Shown: positions 1-8,721 of the stretch, piece by piece | Position numbering within the stretch: position 1 is the stretch's first letter | Layout of the letters: every line of letters starts with the position of its first letter | NCBI RefSeq assembly: GCF_042885655.1 | Contig: NZ_JBHVRO010000008.1 | Span: forward strand, 62,001-126,000 | Length of the DNA: 64,000 bases | Source: Psychrobacillus sp042885655 | Lineage (GTDB): Bacteria > Bacillota > Bacilli > Bacillales_A > Planococcaceae | Reading direction: 5' to 3' | Notes under the pieces: generated by a model | The model's database searches: none | Seen by the model: only the letters and a program-made list of their open reading frames with translations | What the model was told of the DNA's origin: nothing | Translations under genes and position numbers: made by a program

Positions 1-284
1 TTGTATTCTCCATAATTGCTTTTCAATTAGATGTTCCAAAAACTTTAGGAATTTCGGCATTTCTTTATTCATCTATATCGGGATTAGTTCAAAATGCAGT
101 TCGTGGAATTCCACTTGGTCAAACAGCTGGACAGCAGTTATTGCGAGAATTTCAATCATATATTCAAGAAGCAACGAATAAGATAGGATATCTGTCTGAG
201 GAAGACTTTGGAGCAGTAGCACCAGGTTTAGAAATAGCTCAAATGAAGCATGAAAGAGTGAATATCCGAATATTCATGTCTTAA
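1..284 (+). CDS. ureF: UreF, urease accessory protein (3' end only)
   Basis: This is the C-terminal part of UreF, read in the frame starting at base 3 and ending in TAA at 282-284; the 5' part lies outside the window. UreF forms the UreD-UreF-UreG complex that delivers nickel to the urease active site and acts as a GTPase regulator for UreG. Visible features are a helical segment with SSISGLVQNAVRGIPLGQ, typical of the UreF C-terminal half, followed by a helix and a short tail. The next gene is ureG, as in standard urease operons. The assignment rests on this motif and on context, and is fairly secure despite truncation. Confidence 0.85.
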   Translation, partial: VFSIIAFQLDVPKTLGISAFLYSSISGLVQNAVRGIPLGQTAGQQLLREFQSYIQEATNKIGYLSEEDFGAVAPGLEIAQMKHERVNIRIFMS

Positions 285-413
285 CTATATTCAGCCTCTT
301 TCTGTTTTAAAGTTAAAATCCTTGGTGGATGTCCCATGTCTTTCCGAGTTTGCTCGAGAAAAAATGGACCTCAATACGCCAAGGGGAATTCGATTAGGAA
401 GGGCGTCTTCGTT

Positions 414-1025
414 ATGGAACCGATAAAAATTGGAGTTGGAGGACCAGTAGGTGCTGGTAAAACAATGTTAGTTGAAAAGTTAACTCGTCAAATGGCAGAT
501 GAGATTAGTATGGCTGCAATTACAAATGATATTTATACAAAAGAAGATGCAAAATTTTTAATGAAAAATGGAGTTCTTCCTGAAGACCGTATTATTGGAG
601 TGGAAACAGGGGGGTGTCCTCACACTGCGATTCGTGAAGATACATCGATGAACTCAGCAGCAATTGAGGAATTGAAAAAACTCCATCCAGACCTGGAACT
701 AATCTTTGTGGAAAGTGGAGGAGATAATTTAGCGGCAACATTTAGCCCGGAATTAGTTGATTTCTCCATTTATATTATAGATGTTGCGCAAGGGGAAAAA
801 ATTCCCCGTAAAGGTGGACAAGGAATGATTAAATCAGATTTATTTATAATCAATAAAATCGATTTAGCACCTTATGTTCATGCAAACTTAGACGTGATGG
901 CCTCCGATACAAAAGTATTTCGAGGTAACAAGCCATTTATTTTTACTAACCTTCAAGATAACACCGGGTTAGATGAAGTAATCGATTGGATTCGCAAAAA
1001 TGTTTTATTGACTGGGTTGAAATAA
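414..1025 (+). CDS. ureG: UreG, GTPase for urease nickel insertion
   Basis: UreG is the SIMIBI-class GTPase that powers nickel transfer to apo-urease. With the start at ATG 414 the protein is 203 aa, the usual family length. The P-loop GGPVGAGKT is at residues 9-17, the region with ETGGCPHTAIREDTS carries the conserved Cys-Pro-His nickel site, and ESGGDNL follows. An upstream in-frame start at 336 would add 26 residues unlike any UreG; the AGGAAGGG motif at 396-403, 10 bases before ATG 414, supports the shorter form. It lies 130 bases after ureF and one base before ureD, so it is part of the accessory operon. Confidence 0.95.
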   Translation: MEPIKIGVGGPVGAGKTMLVEKLTRQMADEISMAAITNDIYTKEDAKFLMKNGVLPEDRIIGVETGGCPHTAIREDTSMNSAAIEELKKLHPDLELIFVESGGDNLAATFSPELVDFSIYIIDVAQGEKIPRKGGQGMIKSDLFIINKIDLAPYVHANLDVMASDTKVFRGNKPFIFTNLQDNTGLDEVIDWIRKNVLLTGLK

Positions 1026-1026
1026 G

Positions 1027-1851
1027 ATGGAAGATTGGACGGGCCTATTGCAGCTTGTTATGGAAAAGAAGAATAAAAAAACGATTACAAAAAATGTTTA
1101 CTTCCAGGGTGCATTAAAACTGATGCGCCCGATATATCTAGATAATTCTGGGCAAGCGTGTTTTTACATTTTGAATCCCGGTGGTGGTTACGTAGGTGGT
1201 GACCGTTATCGAATAGAAGTTACGCTTGAAGAAGAGGCAGAGTTAGTATTAACAACTCAATCAGCCACAAAAGTTTATAGAACATTAAAACCTCCTGTCT
1301 TGCAGGAAACAGAAATTATCTTGAAAAAAGGGAGCATTCTTGAATACATTCCTGATCCCCTAATTGCCTATCGCGAAGCAAAATTTCATCAGCATACAGT
1401 TATAAAGATGGACAAAGAATCCACACTACTTTATATAGACATCTTAACACCAGGTTGGTCTCCTGATGGTGAGTGGTTTAAGTATGATTATTTACAATTG
1501 AAAAATGAAATTTATATGGAAGATCAGTTAATTGCTTTTGATCACTTAAAGCTTCAACCAGCCAAATTACAAATTGATGCTATTGGCTTTATGGAAAACT
1601 ACACACATTTAGGCTCAATGATTGTTGTCAGTGATCATTGCACGCAGCAGTTTTTAAATCAGATGTATGAAGAATTGGAACCTCATATTAAGGAATGTAA
1701 AATCGGCATGTCCATGTTATCTGTACCAGGATTTACACTTCGAATCCTTGCATCATCTACACAACAAATTGAAGAAATATTAGAGGTGTGTACATCTTTC
1801 ATTCGACAACAATGGTTTGCTAAAAAGGCTTTGTTTTTAAGGAAATACTGA
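1027..1851 (+). CDS. ureD: UreD, urease accessory scaffold protein
   Basis: UreD (called UreH in some species) binds apo-urease and recruits UreF-UreG during nickel-centre assembly. The 274-aa protein has the family hallmarks NPGGGYVGGDRY near residue 50, TTQSATKVYR near residue 80 and YIPDPLIAYREA near residue 115. It starts one base after the ureG stop, so translation is probably coupled; no strong separate ribosome site is visible. Two bases of intergenic space and the same strand place it in the urease accessory operon. The length is typical for the family. Confidence 0.93.
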   Translation: MEDWTGLLQLVMEKKNKKTITKNVYFQGALKLMRPIYLDNSGQACFYILNPGGGYVGGDRYRIEVTLEEEAELVLTTQSATKVYRTLKPPVLQETEIILKKGSILEYIPDPLIAYREAKFHQHTVIKMDKESTLLYIDILTPGWSPDGEWFKYDYLQLKNEIYMEDQLIAFDHLKLQPAKLQIDAIGFMENYTHLGSMIVVSDHCTQQFLNQMYEELEPHIKECKIGMSMLSVPGFTLRILASSTQQIEEILEVCTSFIRQQWFAKKALFLRKY

Positions 1852-1887
1852 TAGTCATATATATAAATTGATAAAGGGGCTGTGTGA

Positions 1888-2547
1888 ATGGATATAACAT
1901 TATTTTCAATACTATCAATAGGTTTTTTACTTGGTATTAAACATGCCATTGAGCCAGATCATGTGATTGCGGTATCAACCATTGCAAGTAATAGTAAAAA
2001 GTTATGGCAATCTACATTAGCAGGGGTTTTTTGGGGCATTGGACATACTGCAACATTGTTCATTGTAGGGCTAATTTTAATTGCAATGAAAAATGAAATT
2101 TCCGATAAAATGTCTATGTCTCTTGAATTTGTAGTTGGAATTATGCTAGTTTACTTAGGAGCCACGAACATTATTAATTTCCGCAAAAAAAAGCAACATG
2201 ACCATACGCAAAATGAACAAAAAGGTAACAAAATGTCTTACTTAAAGTCAACTGCTATTGGTCTAGTTCATGGTTTAGCAGGTAGTGCGGCAATGGTATT
2301 ATTGACGATGACAATTGTAGATTCGTTTTGGGAAGCTGCAGTATATATTTTAGTTTTTGGAGCAGGAACTATTTTAGGGATGTTGTTTTTTACAACTATA
2401 CTTGGTATTCCATTTGTATTTAGTTCTAAAAAATATAATGTAAATAGAGTGTTAGCGGTGTTAGCAGGTGGGGTTAGCTTGGTTTTCGGTATTTATTATA
2501 TGTATAACTTAGGTGTAACAGAGGGATTATTCTCTCTTTGGATTTAA
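1888..2547 (+). CDS. ureH: UreH-type nickel transporter
   Basis: This is a 219-aa membrane protein with about six hydrophobic segments. The first segment carries HAIEPDH, the H-x4-D-H nickel/cobalt signature of the NiCoT/UreH group, and the second carries GHTATLF. A His-rich loop (KKKQHDHTQNEQ, about residues 106-117) sits in the middle and could bind metal. It follows ureD by 36 bases, close enough for one operon, and provides nickel for the urease made upstream. A terminator follows immediately. Family assignment comes from the motif and the urease context; nickel specificity is inferred. Confidence 0.88.
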   Translation: MDITLFSILSIGFLLGIKHAIEPDHVIAVSTIASNSKKLWQSTLAGVFWGIGHTATLFIVGLILIAMKNEISDKMSMSLEFVVGIMLVYLGATNIINFRKKKQHDHTQNEQKGNKMSYLKSTAIGLVHGLAGSAAMVLLTMTIVDSFWEAAVYILVFGAGTILGMLFFTTILGIPFVFSSKKYNVNRVLAVLAGGVSLVFGIYYMYNLGVTEGLFSLWI

Positions 2548-2567
2548 AGTTCTATAATCCTCGAACG

Positions 2568-2614
2568 AGACTGATAAAGGGAGATCGGATACTCTCTATT
2601 ATTAGTCTTTTTTT
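2568..2614 (+). terminator. Rho-independent terminator of the urease operon
   Basis: The arm AGACTGATAA (2568-2577) pairs with TTATTAGTCT (2599-2608), with one G-T pair, and is followed by a run of T. It closes the urease accessory operon after ureH. Confidence 0.85.
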
Positions 2615-2702
2615 GTCTTAAAGACTGCATACTTACATTCCTCGATGTATTTCTTTATAATAGAAGCAAATAGAATTGTACTTGAAAGGATAGCAACCGA
2701 TT

Positions 2703-3152
2703 ATGTATGAACGGATAATTAATTCGGAGCAGGAAACAGAGGCTCTTGCCAAGCAACTAGCGACCCTTCTTGAGCCAAATGATGTGCTCACATTAGAAGG
2801 AGATTTAGGAGCGGGTAAAACAACCTTTACGAAAAGTGTGGCAAAAGGTTTGGGAATTACGCGAAACGTAAATAGCCCTACGTTTACTATATTAAAGCAA
2901 TATGAAGGTAGATTACCTTTAAATCACTTAGACGTATACCGTTTGGCAGATAGTGATGAGGATTTAGGTTGGGACGAGTTGTTTTATGGTGATGCTGTAA
3001 GTATTATCGAGTGGGCCCATTTAATAAAAGAAGATTTACCGCCAGAGCGTTTGGCGATTCAAATACTACGCTTGAAAGACGATAAGCGGAAGTTTACGTT
3101 TGAGCCTTTTGGTAAACGATATGAACAATTATGCGAGGAGCTTTTTGAATGA
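2703..3152 (+). CDS. tsaE: TsaE, ATPase for tRNA t6A modification
   Basis: TsaE (YdiB) is the P-loop ATPase that cooperates with TsaB and TsaD to form N6-threonylcarbamoyladenosine at position 37 of ANN-decoding tRNAs. The 149-aa protein has Walker A GDLGAGKTTFTK at about residues 34-45, VNSPTFTILKQY and IIEWAHLI, all typical. The start is supported by GAAAGGAT about ten bases upstream. The gene overlaps tsaB by four bases, so the two are translationally coupled. The order tsaE-tsaB-rimI-tsaD is the same as in B. subtilis (ydiBCDE). Confidence 0.95.
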   Translation: MYERIINSEQETEALAKQLATLLEPNDVLTLEGDLGAGKTTFTKSVAKGLGITRNVNSPTFTILKQYEGRLPLNHLDVYRLADSDEDLGWDELFYGDAVSIIEWAHLIKEDLPPERLAIQILRLKDDKRKFTFEPFGKRYEQLCEELFE

Positions 3153-3835
3153 TTTGGTTAGGAATAGATACATCACATACTCCGCTTGCAGTAGCTGTCT
3201 TGAAAGATGATCAAGTACTTGCAGAGTATAAATCATCTCTTAAGATTACCCATTCCATTGGAACAATGCCTGCAATTGAAGAATTATTGAAAAAAGCAAA
3301 CATTAAGCCTGGTGAGATTGATGCGATTGCGGTTGCGAAAGGACCTGGATCTTATACTGGTGTGCGAATCGGGGTAACAATAGGTAAGACACTTGCATGG
3401 ACATTGAATATCCCAATAGTTTCAGTTTCAAGTTTACAAGTGTTAGCTGGAAATGCACCTTATTTCCCTGGAGTTGTTTGTGCGATTATGGATGCAAGGC
3501 GCGGCAATGTGTTTGCGGGCATTTATACGAACGGCGAAGTGGTGAGGGAAGCACATATGTCGCTAGTAGAACTACTCGAAACAGTGGATGAAATGGGACA
3601 ACCGGTTTTATTTGTCGGAATGGATGTTTCGATTCACTGGGAACAAATAAAAGAAGTGCTTGGAGACAAAGTGCAACGTACAAATGCAGCATTCGATTTG
3701 CCAAGTGCCGCGATATTAATTGAACTTGCAAAAAAGCAAGAACCAACTGAAGTCCATGGGGTTGTCCCGGAGTATTTACGTGTGACAGAAGCAGAGGCGA
3801 ACTGGATGAAAGAGCAGAAGAAAAATGGAAACTAA
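3149..3835 (+). CDS. tsaB: TsaB, t6A synthesis scaffold
   Basis: TsaB (YdiC) is an ASKHA-fold pseudo-protease that pairs with TsaD in t6A synthesis. The 228-aa protein has the N-terminal phosphate-1-like segment GIDTSHTPLAVAV and the conserved AVAKGPGSYTGVRIGV near residue 62-77. It overlaps tsaE by four bases and rimI by eleven, so the operon is compact. Length and motifs are standard. Confidence 0.95.
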   Translation: MIWLGIDTSHTPLAVAVLKDDQVLAEYKSSLKITHSIGTMPAIEELLKKANIKPGEIDAIAVAKGPGSYTGVRIGVTIGKTLAWTLNIPIVSVSSLQVLAGNAPYFPGVVCAIMDARRGNVFAGIYTNGEVVREAHMSLVELLETVDEMGQPVLFVGMDVSIHWEQIKEVLGDKVQRTNAAFDLPSAAILIELAKKQEPTEVHGVVPEYLRVTEAEANWMKEQKKNGN

Positions 3836-4286
3836 TCAAACTATTACTTATAGAAAAATGACAATTGAGGATATTGATTCAGTCCTCTTAATTGAAGAAG
3901 AAGCCTTTGCCACTCCTTGGACGAGAGAAGCATTTGAGCATGAAATGACTACTAATTTGTATTCGTATTATATTGTGGCAGAAACAGAAACGAAGGAGAT
4001 TATTGGCTACTGCGGCATGTGGCTAGTAATGGATGAAAGTCATATAACAAATGTAGCGGTTGCGGATCGTATGCGAGGACAGAAAATTGGGGAAGGCTTA
4101 ATGCGTGAAGCAATTCGTATAGTGCTAGAACAAAATGTGGTGCTTATGACATTGGAAGTAAGAGTAACGAATGACATTGCGAAGAATTTATATTATAAAT
4201 TAGGATTCCAAGACGGTGGCATACGAAAAAATTATTATACAGATACGCAAGAGGATGCTCTTGTAATGTGGGTGGAATTTAAATGA
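3825..4286 (+). CDS. rimI: RimI-type ribosomal protein S18 alanine N-acetyltransferase
   Basis: This 153-aa GNAT acetyltransferase contains the acetyl-CoA binding segment VADRMRGQKIGEGLM at about residues 78-92 and the C-terminal LYYKLGFQDGG. RimI acetylates the N-terminal alanine of ribosomal protein S18. Its position between tsaB and tsaD is highly conserved in Firmicutes. It overlaps tsaB and tsaD, indicating coupled translation. Substrate is inferred from family and location. Confidence 0.92.
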   Translation: METNQTITYRKMTIEDIDSVLLIEEEAFATPWTREAFEHEMTTNLYSYYIVAETETKEIIGYCGMWLVMDESHITNVAVADRMRGQKIGEGLMREAIRIVLEQNVVLMTLEVRVTNDIAKNLYYKLGFQDGGIRKNYYTDTQEDALVMWVEFK

Positions 4287-5299
4287 CAAAAGATCAATAT
4301 ATTTTAGGAATCGAAACGAGTTGTGACGAAACGGCAGCATCCATTGTAAAAAATGGCCACGAAATCATTTCAAATGTAGTCGCTTCTCAAATTGAAAGTC
4401 ATAAGCGTTTTGGTGGAGTTGTTCCAGAAATTGCTTCTAGGCATCATGTAGAGCAAATTACAATTGTCATCGAAGAAGCCTTGAAGCAAGCTAATATGAC
4501 ACCAACCGATCTAGATGCAGTAGCGGTTACAGAAGGACCGGGTCTAGTAGGTGCGCTTTTAATAGGGATAAATGCAGCAAAAGCATTTGCCTTCGCAAAC
4601 GGTCTACCACTTGTTGGAGTGCATCATATTGCCGGTCATATTTATGCGAATGCTCTTGTGCAGCCAATGGAATTTCCGCTTCTTGCCCTAGTAGTTTCAG
4701 GAGGACATACCGAACTTGTATTAATGAAAGAAGACGGTCAGTTTGAATTAATAGGAGAAACGCGAGATGACGCGGCTGGGGAAGCATACGATAAAGTTGC
4801 TCGCGTACTGAACCTTCCTTATCCGGGTGGTCCTCATATTGATCGTTTGGCAAATGAAAGTGATGGAGCAGTACCTTTTCCAAGAGCTTGGCTCGAAGAA
4901 GGGTCCTATGATTTTAGTTTTAGTGGGTTGAAATCAGCTGTTATTAACTATCAACATAATGCGGAGCAACGCGGAGAAGATATCAATCCAAACCATCTAG
5001 CAGCAGGCTTCCAACAGAGTGTCGTGGAAGTGTTAACTGCAAAAACGCTAAGAGCAGCCCGTGAGTTCAATGTAAAGCAAGTGATTGCAGCGGGTGGAGT
5101 CGCAGCGAATAAAGGGCTTCGCCGTGCACTCGAAGAAACATTTGTAAAAGAAAACATTCCATTTTATGTTCCACCAATCTCATTGTGCACAGATAATGCA
5201 GCGATGATTGCGGCAGCAGGAAGCTCTATGTTTTCTGCTAGAAAAACAGGAGATTTGTCGATGAATGGTCGACCAGGGATGGAACTTCATAATTGGTAA
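4283..5299 (+). CDS. tsaD: TsaD, tRNA threonylcarbamoyltransferase
   Basis: TsaD (Gcp/YdiE) transfers the threonylcarbamoyl group to tRNA A37. The 338-aa protein has GIETSCDETA near the N-terminus, the metal-binding HHIAGHIYA at about residues 111-119, VVSGGHTELV, and a C-terminal AAGGVAANKGLR. These are the signature elements of the Kae1/TsaD family. It overlaps rimI by four bases. A strong terminator follows directly, then a DnaA-box-rich region. Confidence 0.96.
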   Translation: MTKDQYILGIETSCDETAASIVKNGHEIISNVVASQIESHKRFGGVVPEIASRHHVEQITIVIEEALKQANMTPTDLDAVAVTEGPGLVGALLIGINAAKAFAFANGLPLVGVHHIAGHIYANALVQPMEFPLLALVVSGGHTELVLMKEDGQFELIGETRDDAAGEAYDKVARVLNLPYPGGPHIDRLANESDGAVPFPRAWLEEGSYDFSFSGLKSAVINYQHNAEQRGEDINPNHLAAGFQQSVVEVLTAKTLRAAREFNVKQVIAAGGVAANKGLRRALEETFVKENIPFYVPPISLCTDNAAMIAAAGSSMFSARKTGDLSMNGRPGMELHNW

Positions 5300-5302
5300 A
5301 CG

Positions 5303-5339
5303 AAATCCTCTTTTCTTCGACAAGAAAAGAGGATTTTTT
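5303..5339 (+). terminator. Terminator after tsaD
   Basis: A perfect hairpin, AAATCCTCTTTTCTT at 5303-5317, a CGAC loop and the matching arm, is followed by T-rich sequence. It ends the t6A operon. Confidence 0.92.
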
Positions 5340-5391
5340 AACAGGAAATATTCTGCTTGTCAATAGAGAACATTCGTACTTATACACATTC

Positions 5392-5550
5392 TGTGGATAA
5401 CATGTGTGTAAGTATTGTATTTTCAATATATAGTATCTCTTTTAATTACATCATTGTGGAAAAAAAACTTTTTGATCTGTGGGCAATGTGGATAAACCTG
5501 TTGATATATTGATATTACTAGTTTTTTTGTGTGAATAAATTTGTGGAAAA
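5392..5550. promoter_or_regulatory. Cluster of DnaA-box-like sites
   Basis: Two exact copies of TGTGGATAA (reverse complement of the consensus TTATCCACA) lie at 5392-5400 and 5487-5495. TGTGGAAAA-type near matches lie at 5455-5463 and 5542-5550. All four are in the same orientation within 160 bases of AT-rich, gene-free DNA. From memory, the region downstream of gcp/tsaD is one of the extra-oriC DnaA-binding clusters in B. subtilis; this should be checked. It may bind DnaA to titrate it or to affect local transcription. No replication initiator gene is nearby, so it is unlikely to be oriC. Confidence 0.65.
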
Positions 5551-5670
5551 AGTTTAGTTGTAAAAAGAGGGTTGACCAACATATATGGGCAAAAATCGAC
5601 AAGTTGTTTGCTACTTTGTTCGACTTATTTTCCGATGTGGATTGCAATAAAGACTATTTGGATATGGAAC

Positions 5671-6665
5671 ACTGCAAACAAGGTACATTTATTTAGACTA
5701 AATGGCACTTCGAGACCAATTGTGCTTGATCAGAGACCAGTTTACTCGAAGTCGAGATCAATTCTGCCGAAAGCGAGACCAATCTGTCACGACCCGAGAC
5801 CAAATGCAAAAATGAATTTTTTGATCTGAAACTACTTTGCTAACAAGGTACATTTATTTACACTAAATGGCACTTCGAGACCAATTGCGCTGGACCCGAG
5901 ACCAGTTTACTCGAAGTCGAGATCAATTCTGCCGAAAGCGAGACCAATCTGTCACGACCCGAGACCAAATGCAAAAATGAACTTTCGATATGGAATTCTG
6001 GTAACTAGGAGCACTTATTTACACTAAATGGCACTTCGAGACCAATTGTGCTGGACCCGAGACCAGTTTACTCGAAGTCGAGACCAATTCTGCCGAAAGC
6101 GAGACCAATTTGTCACGACCCGAGACCAAATGCAAAAATGAATTTTTCGATATGGAACTACTTTGCAAACAAGGTACATTTATTTACACTAAATGGCACT
6201 TCGAGACCAATTGTGCTGGACCCGAGACCAGTTTACACGAAGTCGAGACCAATTCTGCCGAAAGCGAGACCAATCTGTCACGACCCGAGACCAATTGCAA
6301 AAATGAACTTTTCGATATTGAACTTTGCAAACAAGGTACATTTATTTACACTAATTGGCACTTCGAGACCAATTGTGCTTGATCCGAGACCAGTTTACAC
6401 GAAGTCGAGACCAATTGTGCTGGACCCGAGACCAGTTTACTCAAAGTCGAGACCAATTCTGCCGAAAGCGAGACCAATTTGTCACGACCCGAGAACAAAT
6501 GCAAAAATGCCCTTTTGATATGGAATTCTGGTAACTAGGAGCACTTATTTACACTAAATGGCACTTCGAGATCAATTGTGCTGGACCCGAGACCAGTTTA
6601 CTCGAAGTTGAGACCAATTCTGCCGAAAGCGAGACCAACTGCGCTGGACCCGAGACCATTTTTAG
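5671..6665. repeat. Hierarchical repeat: about six 161-165 bp units, each with 21-bp-phased GAGACCA sites
   Basis: Six long units begin (first CGAGAYCA base) at 5711, 5876, 6037, 6202, 6364 and 6567. Within each unit the motif GAGACCA (or GAGATCA) recurs every 21 bases, five times per unit and seven times in the fifth; I count 32 sites. Units are joined by about 77-81 bases containing AAGGTACATTTATTTACACT or a variant. The spacing 6364 to 6567 is 203, equal to 161 plus two 21-base steps. Open frames through the array are a by-product of 21 being a multiple of three. The array fills the space between convergent genes tsaD and the ABC-F gene. Confidence 0.9.
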
Positions 6666-6685
6666 CACAGACTTATGCTCTCAAC

Positions 6686-6714
6686 AAAAAAAGAGACACC
6701 CATCTCGGGTATCC
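6686..6714 (-). terminator. Terminator of the ABC-F gene
   Basis: Read on the minus strand, GATACCC-GAGAT-GGGTGTC is followed by a run of seven T just past the ABC-F stop codon. Confidence 0.85.
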
Positions 6715-6716
6715 CT

Positions 6717-8654
6717 TTAATTTGGAGCAATTTCCTCCAATTGCTCTTGTAAGTCCAACCAATCATTGGACAAGTCATCTTGTTTTGCTTTCAAACTGTC
6801 CAACTCTAGTTGCAACTTTTGGACTGCTTCATGATCTTGAAAAATTTCTGGATCGCAAAGTTTCTCTTCAATAGAAGCAATTTCTAAATCGACAACCGGA
6901 ATTTGACTTTCTAGCTCCTCTAGTTGACGTCGAAGTTGGCGCTCTTTTTTCTTCGCTTCTTTATCAATAGTAGAAGTACTTGTCTTCACAACTATTGCTT
7001 TTTCTACAATTGTTGCATTTTCTTGCGCAATTTCTTCTAATTCTTCTTTCTTTTCTAAGTAGTAATCGTAATCACCCAAGAAAAGAGCAGCGTCGTTATT
7101 AGATAACTCTATAACCTTTGTTGCAATTCTGTTTATAAAATATCGGTCATGAGATACGAAGAGGATTGTTCCTGGAAACTCTAGCAATGCATTTTCAAGA
7201 ACTTCCTTACTATCTAAGTCTAAGTGGTTGGTAGGTTCGTCAAGAACTAAGGTGTTTGCTTTTAATAGCATTAATTTTGCAAGGGCAAGTCTTGCTTTTT
7301 CTCCACCAGATAAAGTAGAAACTGTTTTTTGAACATCGTCCCCGCTAAATAGGAAACGTCCCAATACTGTTCGGACATCTCTTTCATTCATCAGAGGCCA
7401 TTCATCCCAAAGTTCTTGAAGTACTGTTTTATTGCCAGTGAGTGCCGCTTGTTCTTGATCGTAATATCCAAATTGGACGTTTGTGCCGTATTGAATTTTA
7501 CCATCTGCATTATTAAGCTGCTTCATAATGGTTTTCAGTAAGGTAGATTTACCAACTCCGTTTGGACCAACTAGTGCAATGCGATCTTGTTTATATACAG
7601 AAAAAGATATGTTGGAGGAAACGGTTTTGTTTGGATATCCGACAGAAACTTCTTCCAAACGAAGTACATCGTTTCCGCTTGGACGGTCAATTGTAAATCC
7701 GAAATTAGCTGATTTTTCATCTCCGTCTGGTGAATCCATCCAGTCCGTTTTTTCTATGACTTTGCGTCTTGACTGAGCCATTTTTGTTGTAGAAGCACGA
7801 GCTAAGTTCTTGTTGACGAACTCTTCTAGTTTCGCTTTTTCCTCTTGTTGTCTTTCATACAACTTTTTATCTCGTTCATAATTCTTAGCTTTTTGATCTA
7901 AGTAACTGCTGTAATTTCCAACATACCTTGTAACATTGTGGCGAGAAACCTCATAAACGAAGTTCACTACTTGATCTAAAAAGTATCGGTCATGGGAAAC
8001 AATTAAAATTGCTCCACTGTAATTTTTTAAGTAGTTTTCAAGGAAGTTTAGTGTCGCTATATCTAAATGGTTTGTAGGCTCATCCAAAATAAGCAGATCT
8101 GGTTTGCTAAGTAGCATTTTTGCAAGTGCAAGTCTTGTCTTTTGTCCTCCAGATAGTGCTTGTACAGGTTTATCGTAATCTTCTGGGAAGAATTGCATGC
8201 CGTGTAGGATAGAGCGGATGTCTGATTCAAATCTATAACCGCCTGCTTCATTAAAAGCAAGTTGTAGTTCGTCGTATGTCGCGGCTACTCGAGCATAAGC
8301 TTCTGAATCCTCGTATACGGAAGGATCAGCCATTTGCGATTCTAAGGAACGAAGCTCTTTTTCAGAATCAATAAGATGACTAAATATTGACTTCATTTCC
8401 TCCCAAATGGAGAGCTTTGATTCGAGTCCTGCATGTTGTTCAAGATATCCTAATCGAATGTTTTTTGGCATAATAATATCGCCGGAATCATAGGACATTT
8501 CTCCAGCAATTATTTTAAGTAAAGTAGACTTTCCAGCGCCATTTCGGCCAACGAGAGCGACCCGATCTCGGTCTTGAACTTCTAATTTTACGTTTGTTAA
8601 TATATCTTCTCCGTTGAAGGATTTAGTTACTTGATTGACTTGTAAAACAATCAC
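6717..8654 (-). CDS. ydiF: ABC-F family ATPase (YdiF-like)
   Basis: This 645-aa soluble protein has two ABC ATPase domains and no membrane segments, the ABC-F layout. Walker A motifs GRNGAGKST (residues 36-44) and GPNGVGKST, signatures LSGGQKTRLALA and LSGGEKARLALA, and two LDEPTNHLD Walker B motifs are all visible. A linker with a charged coiled coil and a C-terminal coiled coil (about 560-640) complete it. ABC-F proteins act on the ribosome in translation control or rescue. GTG at 8654 is preferred because GAGG lies 11 bases upstream; a GTG four codons earlier lacks a site. Position matches ydiF next to gcp. Confidence 0.92.
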   Translation of the reverse strand: MIVLQVNQVTKSFNGEDILTNVKLEVQDRDRVALVGRNGAGKSTLLKIIAGEMSYDSGDIIMPKNIRLGYLEQHAGLESKLSIWEEMKSIFSHLIDSEKELRSLESQMADPSVYEDSEAYARVAATYDELQLAFNEAGGYRFESDIRSILHGMQFFPEDYDKPVQALSGGQKTRLALAKMLLSKPDLLILDEPTNHLDIATLNFLENYLKNYSGAILIVSHDRYFLDQVVNFVYEVSRHNVTRYVGNYSSYLDQKAKNYERDKKLYERQQEEKAKLEEFVNKNLARASTTKMAQSRRKVIEKTDWMDSPDGDEKSANFGFTIDRPSGNDVLRLEEVSVGYPNKTVSSNISFSVYKQDRIALVGPNGVGKSTLLKTIMKQLNNADGKIQYGTNVQFGYYDQEQAALTGNKTVLQELWDEWPLMNERDVRTVLGRFLFSGDDVQKTVSTLSGGEKARLALAKLMLLKANTLVLDEPTNHLDLDSKEVLENALLEFPGTILFVSHDRYFINRIATKVIELSNNDAALFLGDYDYYLEKKEELEEIAQENATIVEKAIVVKTSTSTIDKEAKKKERQLRRQLEELESQIPVVDLEIASIEEKLCDPEIFQDHEAVQKLQLELDSLKAKQDDLSNDWLDLQEQLEEIAPN

Positions 8655-8721
8655 GATGATTCGCACCTCAATTCTATCTTAAGTGTAATAGATAGGTCTT
8701 GTCGTTGCAACGCTATAGCTT

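Noticed and set aside
336..413. N-terminal extension of UreG
   Set aside because: The extra 26 residues have no UreG similarity, and a good ribosome site favours ATG 414.
5392..5550. Chromosomal oriC
   Set aside because: dnaA, dnaN and typical oriC neighbours are absent; only four boxes are present.
5671..6665. CRISPR array
   Set aside because: The sequence between sites is itself repeated, there are no unique spacers, and no cas genes are present.
5572..6874. Open frames of 85 to 156 codons through the GAGACCA array
   Set aside because: They arise because 21 is a multiple of three; several frames are open at once, ribosome sites are absent and the protein would be a degenerate seven-residue repeat.
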